A stretch of DNA of 64,000 nucleotides from Coix lacryma-jobi var. lacryma-jobi (Eukaryota > Streptophyta > Magnoliopsida > Poales > Poaceae): assembly GCA_009763385.1 (NCBI GenBank), contig CM019825.1, positions 117,485,131 to 117,549,130 of the forward strand, given 5' to 3'. Each line of letters begins with the position of its first letter. Positions within the stretch are counted from its first letter, which is position 1. Below the pieces are notes generated by a model, which saw nothing but the letters and a program-made list of their open reading frames with translations, did not search any database and was not told where the DNA came from. Position numbers and translations under genes: made by a program. Of this stretch, positions 1-10,075 are shown one piece after another.

Positions 1-402
1 AGCGTCAATCGTCTCTCCCTCCAACTGAACAAAGTTCTCGTACTCTTGCTTGTAGGTCTCGAAGAGTCTGGTCTTGACCTGAGCGGTCCCCTCGTGATAG
101 CTTTGAAGCTTCACCTAGATCTCTCGTGCCGTCTCAAGCTCAAAGATACGTTCGAACTCAGGAAGAGAGAGGCTGGCCAGAAGAGCATTACGAGCCTTGG
201 AGTTGGCCTCGTGTTGGTCAATCTGGATCTGACCCACACGAGCCGCAAGGACTACGTACTCAGCGTTCTCACATATCTCCCAGACAGAAGATCCGATGCT
301 GTTGAGATAAGCACGCATCCGAATCTTCCAATAGGGATAGTTCGTTCCATCGAACCAAGGAGCCTTGTTGTTCCCTCGTTCCATGTCGCCCTTAGGATCC
401 AA
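1..402 (-). pseudogene. Sirevirus copy A, gag N-terminus (cut by window edge)
   Basis: This is the start of the gag gene of a third Sirevirus-1-family copia element, on the minus strand; the rest lies outside the window. The ATG at 402 opens a gag head of the copia UBN2/DUF4219 type, with the DGTNYPYW motif near residue 20 that marks this domain. It lies just inside the LTR at 448-2408 and its primer site. The frame is stopped by a TAG at 115-117, where the Sirevirus-1 and Sirevirus-2 copies have a Trp codon. The region before this stop is cleaner than the matching part of Sirevirus-1 (6103 onwards), which is frameshifted there. Gag would form the cytoplasmic particle that packages element RNA; this copy cannot make full-length gag as read. 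Confidence 0.85.
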
Positions 403-433
403 AACCGATTAAGGTAGGAGAGATCCTTAACCG

Positions 434-445
434 GCTCCGATACCA
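434..445 (-). other. Primer-binding site of Sirevirus copy A (tRNA-iMet type)
   Basis: On the minus strand this reads TGGTATCGGAGC, a one-base variant of the initiator-methionine tRNA complement (TGGTATCAGAGC) used by most plant copia elements. It sits two bases from the LTR end at 448, the same spacing as in Sirevirus-1 and Sirevirus-2. Confidence 0.85.
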
Positions 446-447
446 AT

Positions 448-2408
448 TGAAGGACCAGATTAGCGACCAGAGGGGGGGGGGGGTGAATGGGAGCCTCAAA
501 TTCAACTCATGAATAGTATGTCCCTTGTCCCAGAAAGTCACCCAAAAGCAAAGACTCGAAATGACCGGAGAGTTCACGACCTACAAGTAGGTGGATACCC
601 TAGGAGATGTCCTAGTGGTACAGCGGAACCTCCGGAGGAACCCCAAAAGCAGCTGCCAAAATCTCGGAGCAAAACTGCAAAGACTACAGGTTCGCGGACT
701 ATCCGGGGTTAGGATCCCGGACTGTCCGCCCAACGCCGGACTGTCCGACACTGGAAGTCCGGACTGTCCGCCGGCAAAAGACGAGAAACAGGACTGTTCT
801 GCAGGTCTGCTGGAATGGTCCCGGACTGTCCGCGGGTTTGTACCGCGGAGTGTCCGCCGTTCATTCAATAGTGAACAGTCAGGGGTCTGCTCCTGACTGA
901 ACCTGAAGAAACCCGATCCGCGGACTATCCGCCGTCAGGGGCGCGGACTGTCCGCCACCACCCAGAAAACACAATCTTGCTCGGGCTCAAGAACAACTCC
1001 AAATCGATCTCAACCAAATCGAGAGGAACTTCGATCAAACTCCTCCCAGATGATCCTCTATTTATTGGGGTGCTAATCCTAGGAAATCATCGCACCAAAC
1101 CAAGTTAATCAAGAGAAATTTGTGGATCACTGAGAAAGGGGAAGAACGAGGAACAAACACGAAATCAACCCGATCTATGGATTCGTGAGGTTAGAAGAGA
1201 ATCCCTTCGGTAGAAAGAAGGGGCTCACGACCAAGAACGAATTGATTCATATGGAATCGAAAATCATCACGCGGAGAGGAAGAACGAAGCAAATCTCCGG
1301 GAGATGAAAAACCCAGCCGAAATTCCTCCACACGAGGAGACAACGAGAATACGGTCTCGTTTCCTCAAAAGATCCAAATACACAGAGGTATGATTCCCGT
1401 ATCTGCGGATCGCTTGCAGCGAGGTATGATTAGAACCTAAGCGAGGTCTAGAGAGAGAGAGCTCAGGAACAAATGACTGCAAGGATAGGGAGAGAGGAGG
1501 GGTGCCTCTCTTATTTATAGCCTAAAACAATAATCCCCTTACTACCCCTAGATACATGAGCGAAACGGCCAACCCTAGGGGTATCCCGATCCAACTCTGC
1601 TGATAGTTGATCTGACGGCCACGCGCCTTCCTCATCCTTAGCTTCGCCTCGACGCAAGCCTCAGGATGCCGCCACGTGCCGCCTAGTCGACCACCGCGCC
1701 TACCTCGTGGATAGCCTCGCCTCCGCGCCAGCCTCTCCACGCCGCCACGGGTCGACCGTCCTTTTTGCGGACCTCCCCCTGGTTTTGAGGCCGAAACCGG
1801 GAAACCTGGGCCTTCCCTCGGTTTTGAGGCCGAAATCGGGAAACCTGTCCTCAGGCTGAGTTTTGTGGCCCAAACTCAGAAACCCGCGTGCCCAGGTTTT
1901 GAGGCCCAAACCTGGAAACCGTCCACGCCGAGTTTTGAGGCCCAAACTCGGAAACCAGCCACCCGAGTTTTGAGGCCCAAACTCGGAAACCGTCGAGGGT
2001 AGCTCTTCGAGGCTCAGCTACCGAACCCGTGCCGTAGACGGGATGTGGTTCGCACACCACGAGTTCCAGCACCGATGCCGGAGCATGTCCAGCCTCCACG
2101 CCGGGCATCCTCCCGACTCGGCCGATGCATCGCACATCCCCATGTACTCTTGCTTGTCAATGCCACGTGCCAGCTACCACAGCTGATCCTCAGGTCTCCT
2201 GGTTCGTCGGTCCAAGTTCCACGTCCGCCCTTCACAGCTCCCGGTCCGTCGGCATGACACGTCGCCACTTGACCTTCACCTCACCTTCGACCACTGCCCG
2301 AGCTCCGCACCTGCACATCAACACAGCCAAGAGACATGTTGCCCGTTGATCGATCACTCATCACTCAGGAAGGGAACCACAAGGGCACATATCAACCTTG
2401 GTGTCTCA
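448..2408 (-). repeat. LTR of Sirevirus copy A (5' LTR, minus strand)
   Basis: This 1,961-bp LTR is homologous throughout to the LTRs at 4054-6038 and 25390-27404, inverted. It keeps TG...CA ends (TGAGACACC at 2408 and CCTTCA at 448 on the minus strand). A TATA box (TATTTATA on plus, 1512-1519) separates the U3 hairpin array (about 1775-1990) from the GGACAGTCC palindrome cluster (about 700-960). A G run at 472-483 is an expanded form of the C tract found at the same place in the other copies. The second LTR is outside the window, so no TSD can be checked; the five bases after it are TTTTC (2409-2413). Confidence 0.92.
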
Positions 2409-2751
2409 TTTTCCTTGCTAATGTTCCTTATGCATGAAATCAAACTCATTATGCTATATATGATTGTATATATGCTAGAGTAGATGAAAAGACTTAGTAA
2501 CTTAGTTGCTACTTAAGAATTTAATCTCTTGACTAATCTCTTGTTTGCCTACCAATATGATGACTAGTCTATTTCTAATCTCTGGGTTATTATTATAGTT
2601 ATCATTATCATTATTATTATTAGCTCACTCCTGCCTTAACAAGTGATTATGTGATTGGTTTCCTCATTGGTAATCATATTTGACAAATCCATCTCTGAGC
2701 CTATTTCTTAGTTCCCCTCTGAGTAAATAAAAATAACGATACCTGGAATAC
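2409..2751 (+). repeat. Family 4 gypsy-type LTR, left piece
   Basis: This AT-rich non-coding piece is continuous with 32074-32242 once element 3 and one copy of its TSD (AATAC) are removed. Together they form the 3' part of a plus-strand LTR that ends TACCAACA at 32242. It includes TTA-rich simple sequence at about 2590-2620. Its left end is cut by Sirevirus copy A, which probably inserted into the same LTR, so the rest should lie beyond the window. Confidence 0.6.
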
Positions 2752-4053
2752 TGTTGGCATTTCTTAGCGTCGCTACCAAGAATAGAGTTTGAATCTATCC
2801 CTGACAACGGCGCCAGAAAGCCAGTTGGTATGTGTAACACATGCAGACAAATCCACAAGTGCACGGATACCGTTGTAGCTTTCACCCAGGAGTATTCCGG
2901 GGTATCATATTTATATCCTCAGGGAAGTAATGTGTAAAGAGTTTAATAACTGACGATCATGTATCTACTAACTTAGTGTACCGACTAGATTAAAGTGGGG
3001 GTAAGTGGTAGCATATATGATTGATAGATGAATGATACACTAGAGAACTCCATAAAAAGATAAAGAGCAGACAAGCACAGTTGGGAGGTCATCAGAAGAG
3101 TTCAAGGTTCCTATATACTTCTCTATTACTGTGGTTCTAATCTAGATCTAACCCAAAGGATTAACTAAAGCAAAGGGCAAGAATAATGATCACACCATGG
3201 CAGTCTGGAGAAGCATTTCCTTTCCGGTTCTCGAAGAGACTGGGAAGGGGTAACCGGGAGAAGGCTGTCAAAAGTTCTACGAAACACCAACCTGAACATG
3301 GTGGAATACAAAGTCCTGGTCGGAGCTGTCACCCCCAGGGCTACCACAACTATCCGTGGGGTTGGGCGCAACCTCAGGTAACCGATAGTCTAGTGACCAC
3401 GTCTATACTACCGATTACTACTCTAGCCACATATAATAACTAGAGCACTCGGTTGAGCAGAGATCCCATGCCAAGGTGCAAAATGTTAAACTAACCATGC
3501 TTTAGCTAAAACATAAGGTAAGAACTAGATAACCATGTAAGCGATTCAAGTAATTATAGAAGATAAATATATTGAATACTCGAGTCTTACAAAGAAGCGA
3601 TACAAGATTATACCGATCGTCCGAGGACTCCTCTGGAACTTGAGCATCACTCCCTCACTCTCAACTAGAGCTATTCTACTACTACATCTTGGCAATATGG
3701 TGAAGAGGACTCCTTGTGGTGTGTATGATCTCTATAAAGATGATCACAAATGATGCAGAGGGCCTCTATATATAGTGGAGGTGCCTTGGGAGGGTGGAGA
3801 GCCTCCTCTCTCCACATGGAAAGTGCAAACCAACCTCCAAACTGACCTTCCGAGGTACATTGAACCTGGACACCTTGATAACCGACATGAGAGAGGCGGT
3901 GGCAGGCGACCGTTCAAATTTGAACGTGTTTGTCGTCGCTGGTGGTGTGGCTGCACCAGGGTGCGGGTGCACCCCTGCTGGCCCGCCTTGCCACCTCCTT
4001 TCTCCTGTGGGTCGTGGACTTGATGCTCTTGGATGTTATGGTGTGTTCTAGCC
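2752..4053 (-). repeat. 3' LTR of element 3, distal part
   Basis: Matches 30616-31846 base for base with scattered differences. It contains an embedded primer-site echo at 2795-2815, a TATA-like run at about 3766-3774, and a segment around 3870-4010 that is longer than in the other LTR copy. It is interrupted after TAGCC (4049-4053) by Sirevirus-1 and resumes at 27405. Confidence 0.9.
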
Positions 4054-4529
4054 TGCGAACACAAGGTTGATATGTGCCCTTGTGGTTCCCTTCCTGAGTG
4101 ATGAGTGATCGGTCAACGGGCAACATGTCTCTTGGCTGTGTTGATGTGCAGGTGTGGAGCTCGGAGACAGTAGTCGAAGGTGAGGTGAAGGTCAAGTAGA
4201 GACGTGCTGTGCCGACGGACCAGGAGCGGTGAAGGGCAGACGTGAGGCTTGGACCGATAGACCGGGAGACCTGAGGACCAACTGTGGTAGCTGACACTTG
4301 GCATCGACGTGCAAGAGGACATGGGGATGTGCGGTGCATCGGCCAAGTCGGGAGGAAGGTGATGGCGTCGTGACACTTGGCGGGAGGCCGAGAAGGAAGG
4401 CGAATGCACTGTGCCCGGTGTGGAGGCTGGACATGCTTCGGCATCGGTGATGGAACTCGGGGTGTGCGAACCACATCCTGTCTACAGCGCGGGTTTGGTA
4501 GTTGAGCCTCTAAAAACTACCCTCGACAG

Positions 4530-4705
4530 TTTCCAAGTTTGGGCCACAAAACTCGGGGTGGCGGGTTTCGGAGTTTGGGCCTCAAAACTCGGCGAGGTCG
4601 GTTTCCAGGTTTGGGCCTCAAAACCTGAGCTCGCGGGTTTCTGAGTTTGGGCCACAAAACTCAACCGGAGGACATGTTTCCCGATTTCTGCCTCAAAACC
4701 GGGGG
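4530..4705 (+). repeat. Array of covarying hairpins in Sirevirus-1 U3
   Basis: About five degenerate units, each an inverted repeat with the constant core TTTGGGCC(T/A)CAAAA. The outer stem letters change from unit to unit (CGGAGTTT with AAACTCGG, CCAGGTTT with AAACCTG, TGAGTTT with AAACTCA) while pairing is kept. The last unit (GATTTCTGCC core) is decayed. The same array is at 25866-26040 in the 3' LTR. Confidence 0.85.
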
Positions 4706-4947
4706 GAGGTCCAAAAAGGACGGTCGACGCGTGGCGGCGTGGAGAGGCTGGCGCGGCGGCAAAGCTACCCACGAGGAAGGCGCGACGGTCGACAGGGCGA
4801 CACGTGGCAGCATGCTGAGGCTTGCGTCGAGGCAAAGCTAAGGACGAGGAAGGTGCGTGGCCGTGGGATCGTCAATCAGCAGAGTTGAACCGGGATACCC
4901 CTAGGGTTGGCCGCTTCGCTGATAGAAGGGGACTATTGTTATTAGGC

Positions 4948-4955
4948 TATAAATA
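4948..4955 (+). promoter_or_regulatory. TATA box of Sirevirus-1 LTR promoter
   Basis: TATAAATA lies 6 bp downstream of ATTAGGC and about 25 bp upstream of a pyrimidine-rich start region. It is conserved in the 3' LTR (about 26300) and in copy A (1512-1519), and splits U3 from R/U5. Confidence 0.75.
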
Positions 4956-5549
4956 AGAGAGGCACCCCTCCTCTCTCCCTATCCTTGCAGCCATTTGTTC
5001 CTCAGCTCTCTCTCTCTGGCCCCTGCTTAGGTTCTAATCATACCTCGCTGCCTGTGATCCGCAGAGACAGTGAATCATACCTCTGTGTATTTGGATTTTG
5101 AGGAAATGAGACCATAATCTTGTTGTCTCCTCATGTGGAGGAGTTTGGCTGGAATTGAGATCGATTCGCATTTTTGTATTCATGTTCTTCGTGTTTTGGT
5201 TTTTCCTCTCCCGGAGATTTGCCTCGTTCTCCCTCTCCGTGAGATGATTTTTGATTCCACTTGAATCAGTTTGTTCTATGTCGTGAGCCCCTTCTTTCCA
5301 CCGAAGGGTTTCTTCTCTCATCTCACGATTTCATAGATCGGGCTGAAATCACGTTCGTTCTTCGTTCTTTCCCCCTTTTCGGTGTTCTTCGAATTACTCT
5401 CGATTGACTTGGTTTGGTGCAATGATTTCTTAGGATTAGCACCCCAATACATAGAGGAACACCTGGGAGGAGTTTGATTGAAGTCCCTTTTGATTTGGTT
5501 GAGATTGATTTGTTTTTGGGTTTGAACCGAGCTGTTTTTGCCCTTTCTG

Positions 5550-5812
5550 TGTGGTCGCGGACAGTCCGCGCATCGGGTCTCGGCCAGGTCAGTTAGGTGC
5601 AGCCCCCTGACTGTTCACTGAAAAGTGAACGGCGGACAGTCCGCAGTGCAAACCCACGGACTGTCCGGGACCTGTCCAGCAGACTTGCAGAACTGTTTGG
5701 TTTCTGCATTTTTGCCGGCGGACAGTCCGGCACCCAGGCGCGGACAGTCCGGGGTTCTACGACGGACAGTATGGGACTCTGACCCCAGACAGTACGTGAA
5801 TCTGCAGACTGT
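5550..5812 (+). repeat. GCGGACAGTCCGC palindrome cluster, Sirevirus-1 leader
   Basis: About seven copies of an odd-centred palindrome, CGGAC-A/T-GTCCG, some with one or two mutations, spaced irregularly over 260 bp downstream of the TATA box. The 3' LTR has the same cluster at about 26897-27165. Confidence 0.85.
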
Positions 5813-6040
5813 GCAGTTTTGCTTTGGGGCTTTGGCACTTGGTTTTGGGTTTTCTCTAGGGGTTCCGCTGTACCACTAGGACATAACCTAGGGTATCCAC
5901 CTATTCGTAGGTCATGAACTCTCCGGTTGTTTCGAGTCTTTGCTCGTGGGGTGATTTTCAGGGACAAGGCTATCTATTTCACAAGTTGAAATTTGAGGCT
6001 CCCATTCACCCCCCTCTGGTCACCAATCCGGTCCTTCAAT

Positions 6041-6052
6041 TGGTATCAGAGT
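6041..6052 (+). other. Primer-binding site of Sirevirus-1
   Basis: TGGTATCAGAGT, complementary to the 3' end of initiator-methionine tRNA at 11 of 12 positions, two bases after the LTR end at 6038. Confidence 0.9.
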
Positions 6053-6102
6053 TGGTTAAGGGATCTTCTCTACCTTAATTGGTTTCGGATCCTAAGGGTG
6101 AC

Positions 6103-7921
6103 ATGGATCGAGGGAACGGCAAGGCTCCCTATTTCGATGGGACGAACTATCCCTATTGGAGATTCGGATGCGTGCTTATCTCAACAGCATCAGATCTTCC
6201 GTATGGTAGATATGCGAGAACGCTGAGTACGAGGACCTTGCGGCTCGTGTGGGTTAGGTCCAGATTGACCAACACGAGGCCAACTCCAAGGCTCGTAATG
6301 CTCTTTTGGCCAGCATCTCCCTTCTTGAGTTCGAGCGTGTCTCTGAGCTTGAGACGACACGAGAGATCTGGGTGAAGCTTCAAAGCTATCACGAGGGGAC
6401 CGTTCCGGTCAAGACCAGACTCTTCGAGACCTACAAGCGAGAGTACAAGAACTTTGTTCAGTTGGAGGGAGAGACGATTGACGCCATGTTCGCCCGTTTC
6501 TAAACGATTGTGAACAAGATCTGTGCCAATCGGGCTAACCTACCTTATGATGATCATAAGAGGGCACTCAAGCTTCTATATGCCCTGGATCGGAAGGTAT
6601 GGGAGGTGAAGGTGTTGACCATCATTGAGTCTCCTTCTTATGACACCCTCACCGTGGACGAGCTATTCAGCAAGCCCAAGTCCACCAAGATCGATCACTT
6701 GACTCAGGTCAAGCTAAAGAACCCATCTTCACATTCCATGGCTTTGGTCTCAGGCAAGGGTGGATCGACTCTTTCCGTTGACGCTTCACCACCTCTCTTT
6801 GCTTTGTCTTCTTTGCTTTCAGTGATAGAGGAGCAGGTGGAGGCGTTGGGCGATGACGAGCTCGCCCTCATCATCACCCAGTTCTCACGGTTCCAGAACA
6901 ACCGCCTGAATCGCCAGCCTGGTGGCGCACGTGAGGGCTGCTACAGATGTGGAGATCCGGATCACTTCATCGCGAGCTGTCCCAAGCATGACAAGAGCTT
7001 CCCCGGCAAGAACCGCAAATCCAAGCGCAAGGGCAAGCCGGAGAACAAGGTCGAGAAGAAGAAGGAGGGCAGCTATCACCGGGAGGACGTGGAAAAGGCT
7101 TTCAACGCCGGCAGGCGTGCCTTCATTGCCTCCATCAACGACGTCGAGAAGAGCTCCGACGGTGACTCCAGCGATGATGGGTCCGAGCACAAGACTGAAG
7201 AACGCTTCAACAGACTCTGCTTCTTTGGCAACTCCTCCAAGGTCTTCTGCACCATGGCATTGGATGAGGAGGACCGCAAGTGTCAGGACAAGGATGCCGA
7301 CACCGACGACGACGACGTCGACGCTTCCGAGGTATCATCCTTTACTCTTGTTGATCGTCTTTCTGGTGAACGCGATGCCTTAGTTGACATAGTCCTAGGT
7401 CAAGACAAGCAACTTAAGCGTGCCATTAGAGAGCGCAACGAGTTTAAGGCTAAGATGGTAGAGGCGCTTAAGGAGCTTGAGAGCGCTAGGACCGAGGTGA
7501 AGGCGACCGAGGAGGAGGAGTGTGATGAGTGTACGATGCATATGACCAACTTTGCCACCATGCAAACCAAGTATGCCTCTTTGATCGAGGTGTATGATGA
7601 GCTGAAGAGTAGGCTAGACTTGGTTGGTGAGTGCAAAGTTTGTGCCTCTCTGAAGAAGGAGCTAGAGGAAGTGAAGGCAAGGTCTTCTTTGCTGGGTGTG
7701 TGCAAGTCCTGTCCAGGCTTGCGAACTGAGTTGGCAGAAGTTAGTGCCAAGTTTGCTGAAGCCATGAAGGCCAGCTCAGTTAGCACCTTGTCCGCTCCAT
7801 GTGAGCGATGCGCGGTGATGGAGCTTGAGATTGCCAACTGTTGGCATGACAGGATGCAAACCGAGGAGGAAAACACATACCTTCGGTCCATCCTGAGCTG
7901 GGTGTCATGCAGTGAGCCGCA
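6103..7921 (+). pseudogene. Sirevirus-1 gag, part 1 (broken)
   Basis: The ATG at 6103 starts the copia gag head (DGTNYPYW). The frame is lost near 6160 and the reading resumes in another frame by 6306. A TAA at 6501-6503 breaks it again where Sirevirus-2 has Gln. From 6510 the frame is open to the nested insertion. A CCHC zinc knuckle (CYRCGDPDHFIASC) is at about 6940-6981, followed by a Lys-rich stretch, an acidic region and a long coiled coil with repeated C-x2-C pairs (CDECTMH, CKVCAS, CKSCPG), typical of Sirevirus gag. The protein is cut at 7921-7926, where Sirevirus-2 inserted, and resumes at 19560. The apparent ORF end at 7961 is LTR sequence. Confidence 0.9.
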
Positions 7922-8315
7922 GTTGGTGCGGCGGATACATGGGTGTATGCCGAGTCTCTGAGTGATGAGTGATTGTCAACTGGGATAATGCGCATGTTCT
8001 TTGGCTTGTGTTGTGCAGGTGTCGAGCACGGATACAGTGATCAGAGGCAAGGTGAAGGTCAAGTAGAGACGTGCCGTGCCGATGGACTGAGAGTGGCGAA
8101 GGGCAGACGTGAGGCTTGGACTGAGGGACCGGTGGCCCGAGGATCAGCTGTGGTGGCTGGCAGCCTGGGACAGCAACGAGCGAAGACTTGCGGGGCATAG
8201 TGTTGCTTGGGTCGAGGACCTGGGGACACGTGTCGGTGGACGGGGTGCACGGGCGGTGCATCTCCTCTACGGCTCGGTTTGGTGGTTGAGCCACAGAAAA
8301 ACCACCGAGTGGACG

Positions 8316-8555
8316 GTTTCCAGGTTTGGGCCTCAAAACATAGGCGCTGATGGTTTCTGAGTTTGGGCCACAAAACTCGGGCTGAGGATGGTTTCCAGGT
8401 TTGGGCCTCAAAACCTGGGTGCTACGGGTTTGCTGAGTTTGGGCCACAAAACTCAAGCTATGGTCGGCTGGTTTCCCGGTTTGGGCCTCAAAACCGGGGG
8501 TTGGCTGTGAAGGCTGGTTTCCCGGTTTGGGCCACAAAACCGGGGGTGCGATGTC
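8316..8555 (+). repeat. Array of six covarying hairpins in Sirevirus-2 U3
   Basis: Six units around a constant TTTGGGCC(T/A)CAAAA core, with alternating T and A loop forms. Stems are CCAGGTTT/AAACCTGG, CTGAGTTT/AAACTCGG or AAACTCA, and CCCGGTTT/AAACCGGG. Pairing survives although the letters differ. The copy in the 3' LTR is at 17859-18090. Confidence 0.88.
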
Positions 8556-9338
8556 CGAGAAAAGGACAAGCAGAGCGGTGGCGGCACGTGGCGGCGATCG
8601 GTGAGGTTGCGTCGAGGCAACGCTACCAGTTGTGCGGGCGTGGCCGTCGGATCACCACCTACCACGAGTTGGTCCAGAATAACCCTAGGGTTTAGCTGGT
8701 TCCCTCTGTAATTAGAGAGGGGTAGAGTAGGAATTAGAATTAGGATAAGTAGAGGGAGACACCCTCCTCCCATAGTATCTCAGTCATTTGCTCTTTGCTT
8801 CTAGGGTTTCCTGCTCTCCCAATCCCCTGTTGTAGCTAGCTGAGATCCGCAGAGAACCATACCTCTGTGTACTGGAGATTTTGAGGAAGTGAGGCCGTAA
8901 CCTCACTGTTGTAGCGTGTGGTAGCCACACGGTTGCAGATCGATGACTTGATTCGCGTTTTGTTCGTGTTCTTCGTGTTCTTCGTTTCACCGCGTTTTTC
9001 CCGTCGCTCGATCTCTCTCTATACTGTGTCTTTTCGAATTCCACTTGAATCAACTTGTTCTTTATAGTGAGGAGAACATTTCCACTGAAGGAATTTATCT
9101 CTACCCTCACGAACAAGTAGATCAGGTCGATTTCGTTTTCGTGGCGCTTTTTCGGTTCATACACCTTCCCCTTCGATTTCCCGGTGATTGAATCGATTTG
9201 AGCGGATGATTTCTTGGGGATAGTCTCCTAACTACCTCGTGATCATCCTCTCCAAGTTTGGGATCAAGGGATTTTGGTTTGGATCGATTTGGAGAAGATT
9301 TGGGTGAAGGGCGACCAAAATCGCCCTTACTAGGTGGT

Positions 9339-9601
9339 CGCGGACAGTCCGCCGCCCACCCCGCGGACAGTCCGCGCGTCGGGGACGAGCCGGACCAGTG
9401 GCTGTGTTCTTTGGCCATTTGGTTTTTGGTTGACTGGCGGACAGTCCGCCGTTGGAGTTCACGGACAGTCCGGGAACGTCCAGGGGACTTGCAGCGACAG
9501 TGCTGTTTTGGGGATTTTGCCGGCGGACAGTCCGCCATCCCCTCGCGGACAGTCTGCGGTTAAGCCGGACAGTCCGGGACCGTACCTGCGGACAGTCCGG
9601 G
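9339..9601 (+). repeat. GCGGACAGTCCGC palindrome cluster, Sirevirus-2 leader
   Basis: Eight copies of (C/G)GGACAGTCCG or one-base variants in about 260 bp, in the transcribed leader. Repeated at 18881-19145 in the 3' LTR. Confidence 0.88.
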
Positions 9602-10014
9602 AATTGGCTGTGTGTTGGCTTTAGTGCGTTTGCTCTCCCGGCTTCTCCGCTTGGTTTCCGGACTTCGCGTTTGGCCCTATTGTTCACCTAGGAACCTCTC
9701 TAGGTATCTTTGCTACTTGTTAGCATCGGTATTCAGGGATTTCTCGACGTAGGCTTCAATCTACGTTCGGGACTAGGTTTTAGTGGTTGAATTTGTTCCG
9801 GTGTTTTTGCCGATTGGCTTGCTATCGCTTTGTGGTGCTCCGCTGTGATCCTAGGGATCATCCACCCACTTCCAAGGGTCGTGGGCATCACGGTTTCGAT
9901 CAAAGCTTTTGGGGGTTGATTTGTGGGACAAAGGCCAAAGTTTTGAGAGAAATTTTTGAGCTCCCATTCACCCCCCCTCTGGTCGCCTTGCTATTGCATT
10001 CTCGGTCCTTCAAT

Positions 10015-10026
10015 TGGTACCGGAGC
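10015..10026 (+). other. Primer-binding site of Sirevirus-2
   Basis: TGGTACCGGAGC, two bases after the LTR end; two changes from the initiator-methionine tRNA complement. Confidence 0.85.
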
Positions 10027-10075
10027 AGGTTAAGGATCTTCCACCTTAACCGGTTCTAGATCCACAGAAGACGAC

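Larger units (their letters stand above)
4054..6038 (+). repeat. 5' LTR of Sirevirus-1
   Basis: Starts TGCGAACACAAGG and ends GGTCCTTCA, two bases before the primer site. TATAAATA at 4948-4955 is the likely promoter, with transcription expected near 4975. U3 upstream of it holds the hairpin array (4530-4705); the transcribed leader downstream holds the GGACAGTCC palindrome cluster (5550-5812). Matches 25390-27404 end to end. Confidence 0.93.
7927..10012 (+). repeat. 5' LTR of Sirevirus-2
   Basis: Starts TGCGGCGGATACATGGG, ends CTCGGTCCTTCA. It holds six hairpin units (8316-8555), an A/T-rich stretch around 8730-8750 in place of a good TATA box, and the palindrome cluster (9339-9601). The segment before the primer site (CTCCCATTCACCCCCC...) is shared with Sirevirus-1. 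Confidence 0.94.

Noticed and set aside
8059..8773. Minus and plus ORFs over the Sirevirus U3 (GPQNSA, AQTWKP peptides)
   Set aside because: Translations of the hairpin array; the same appears in every LTR copy and shifts frame between copies.
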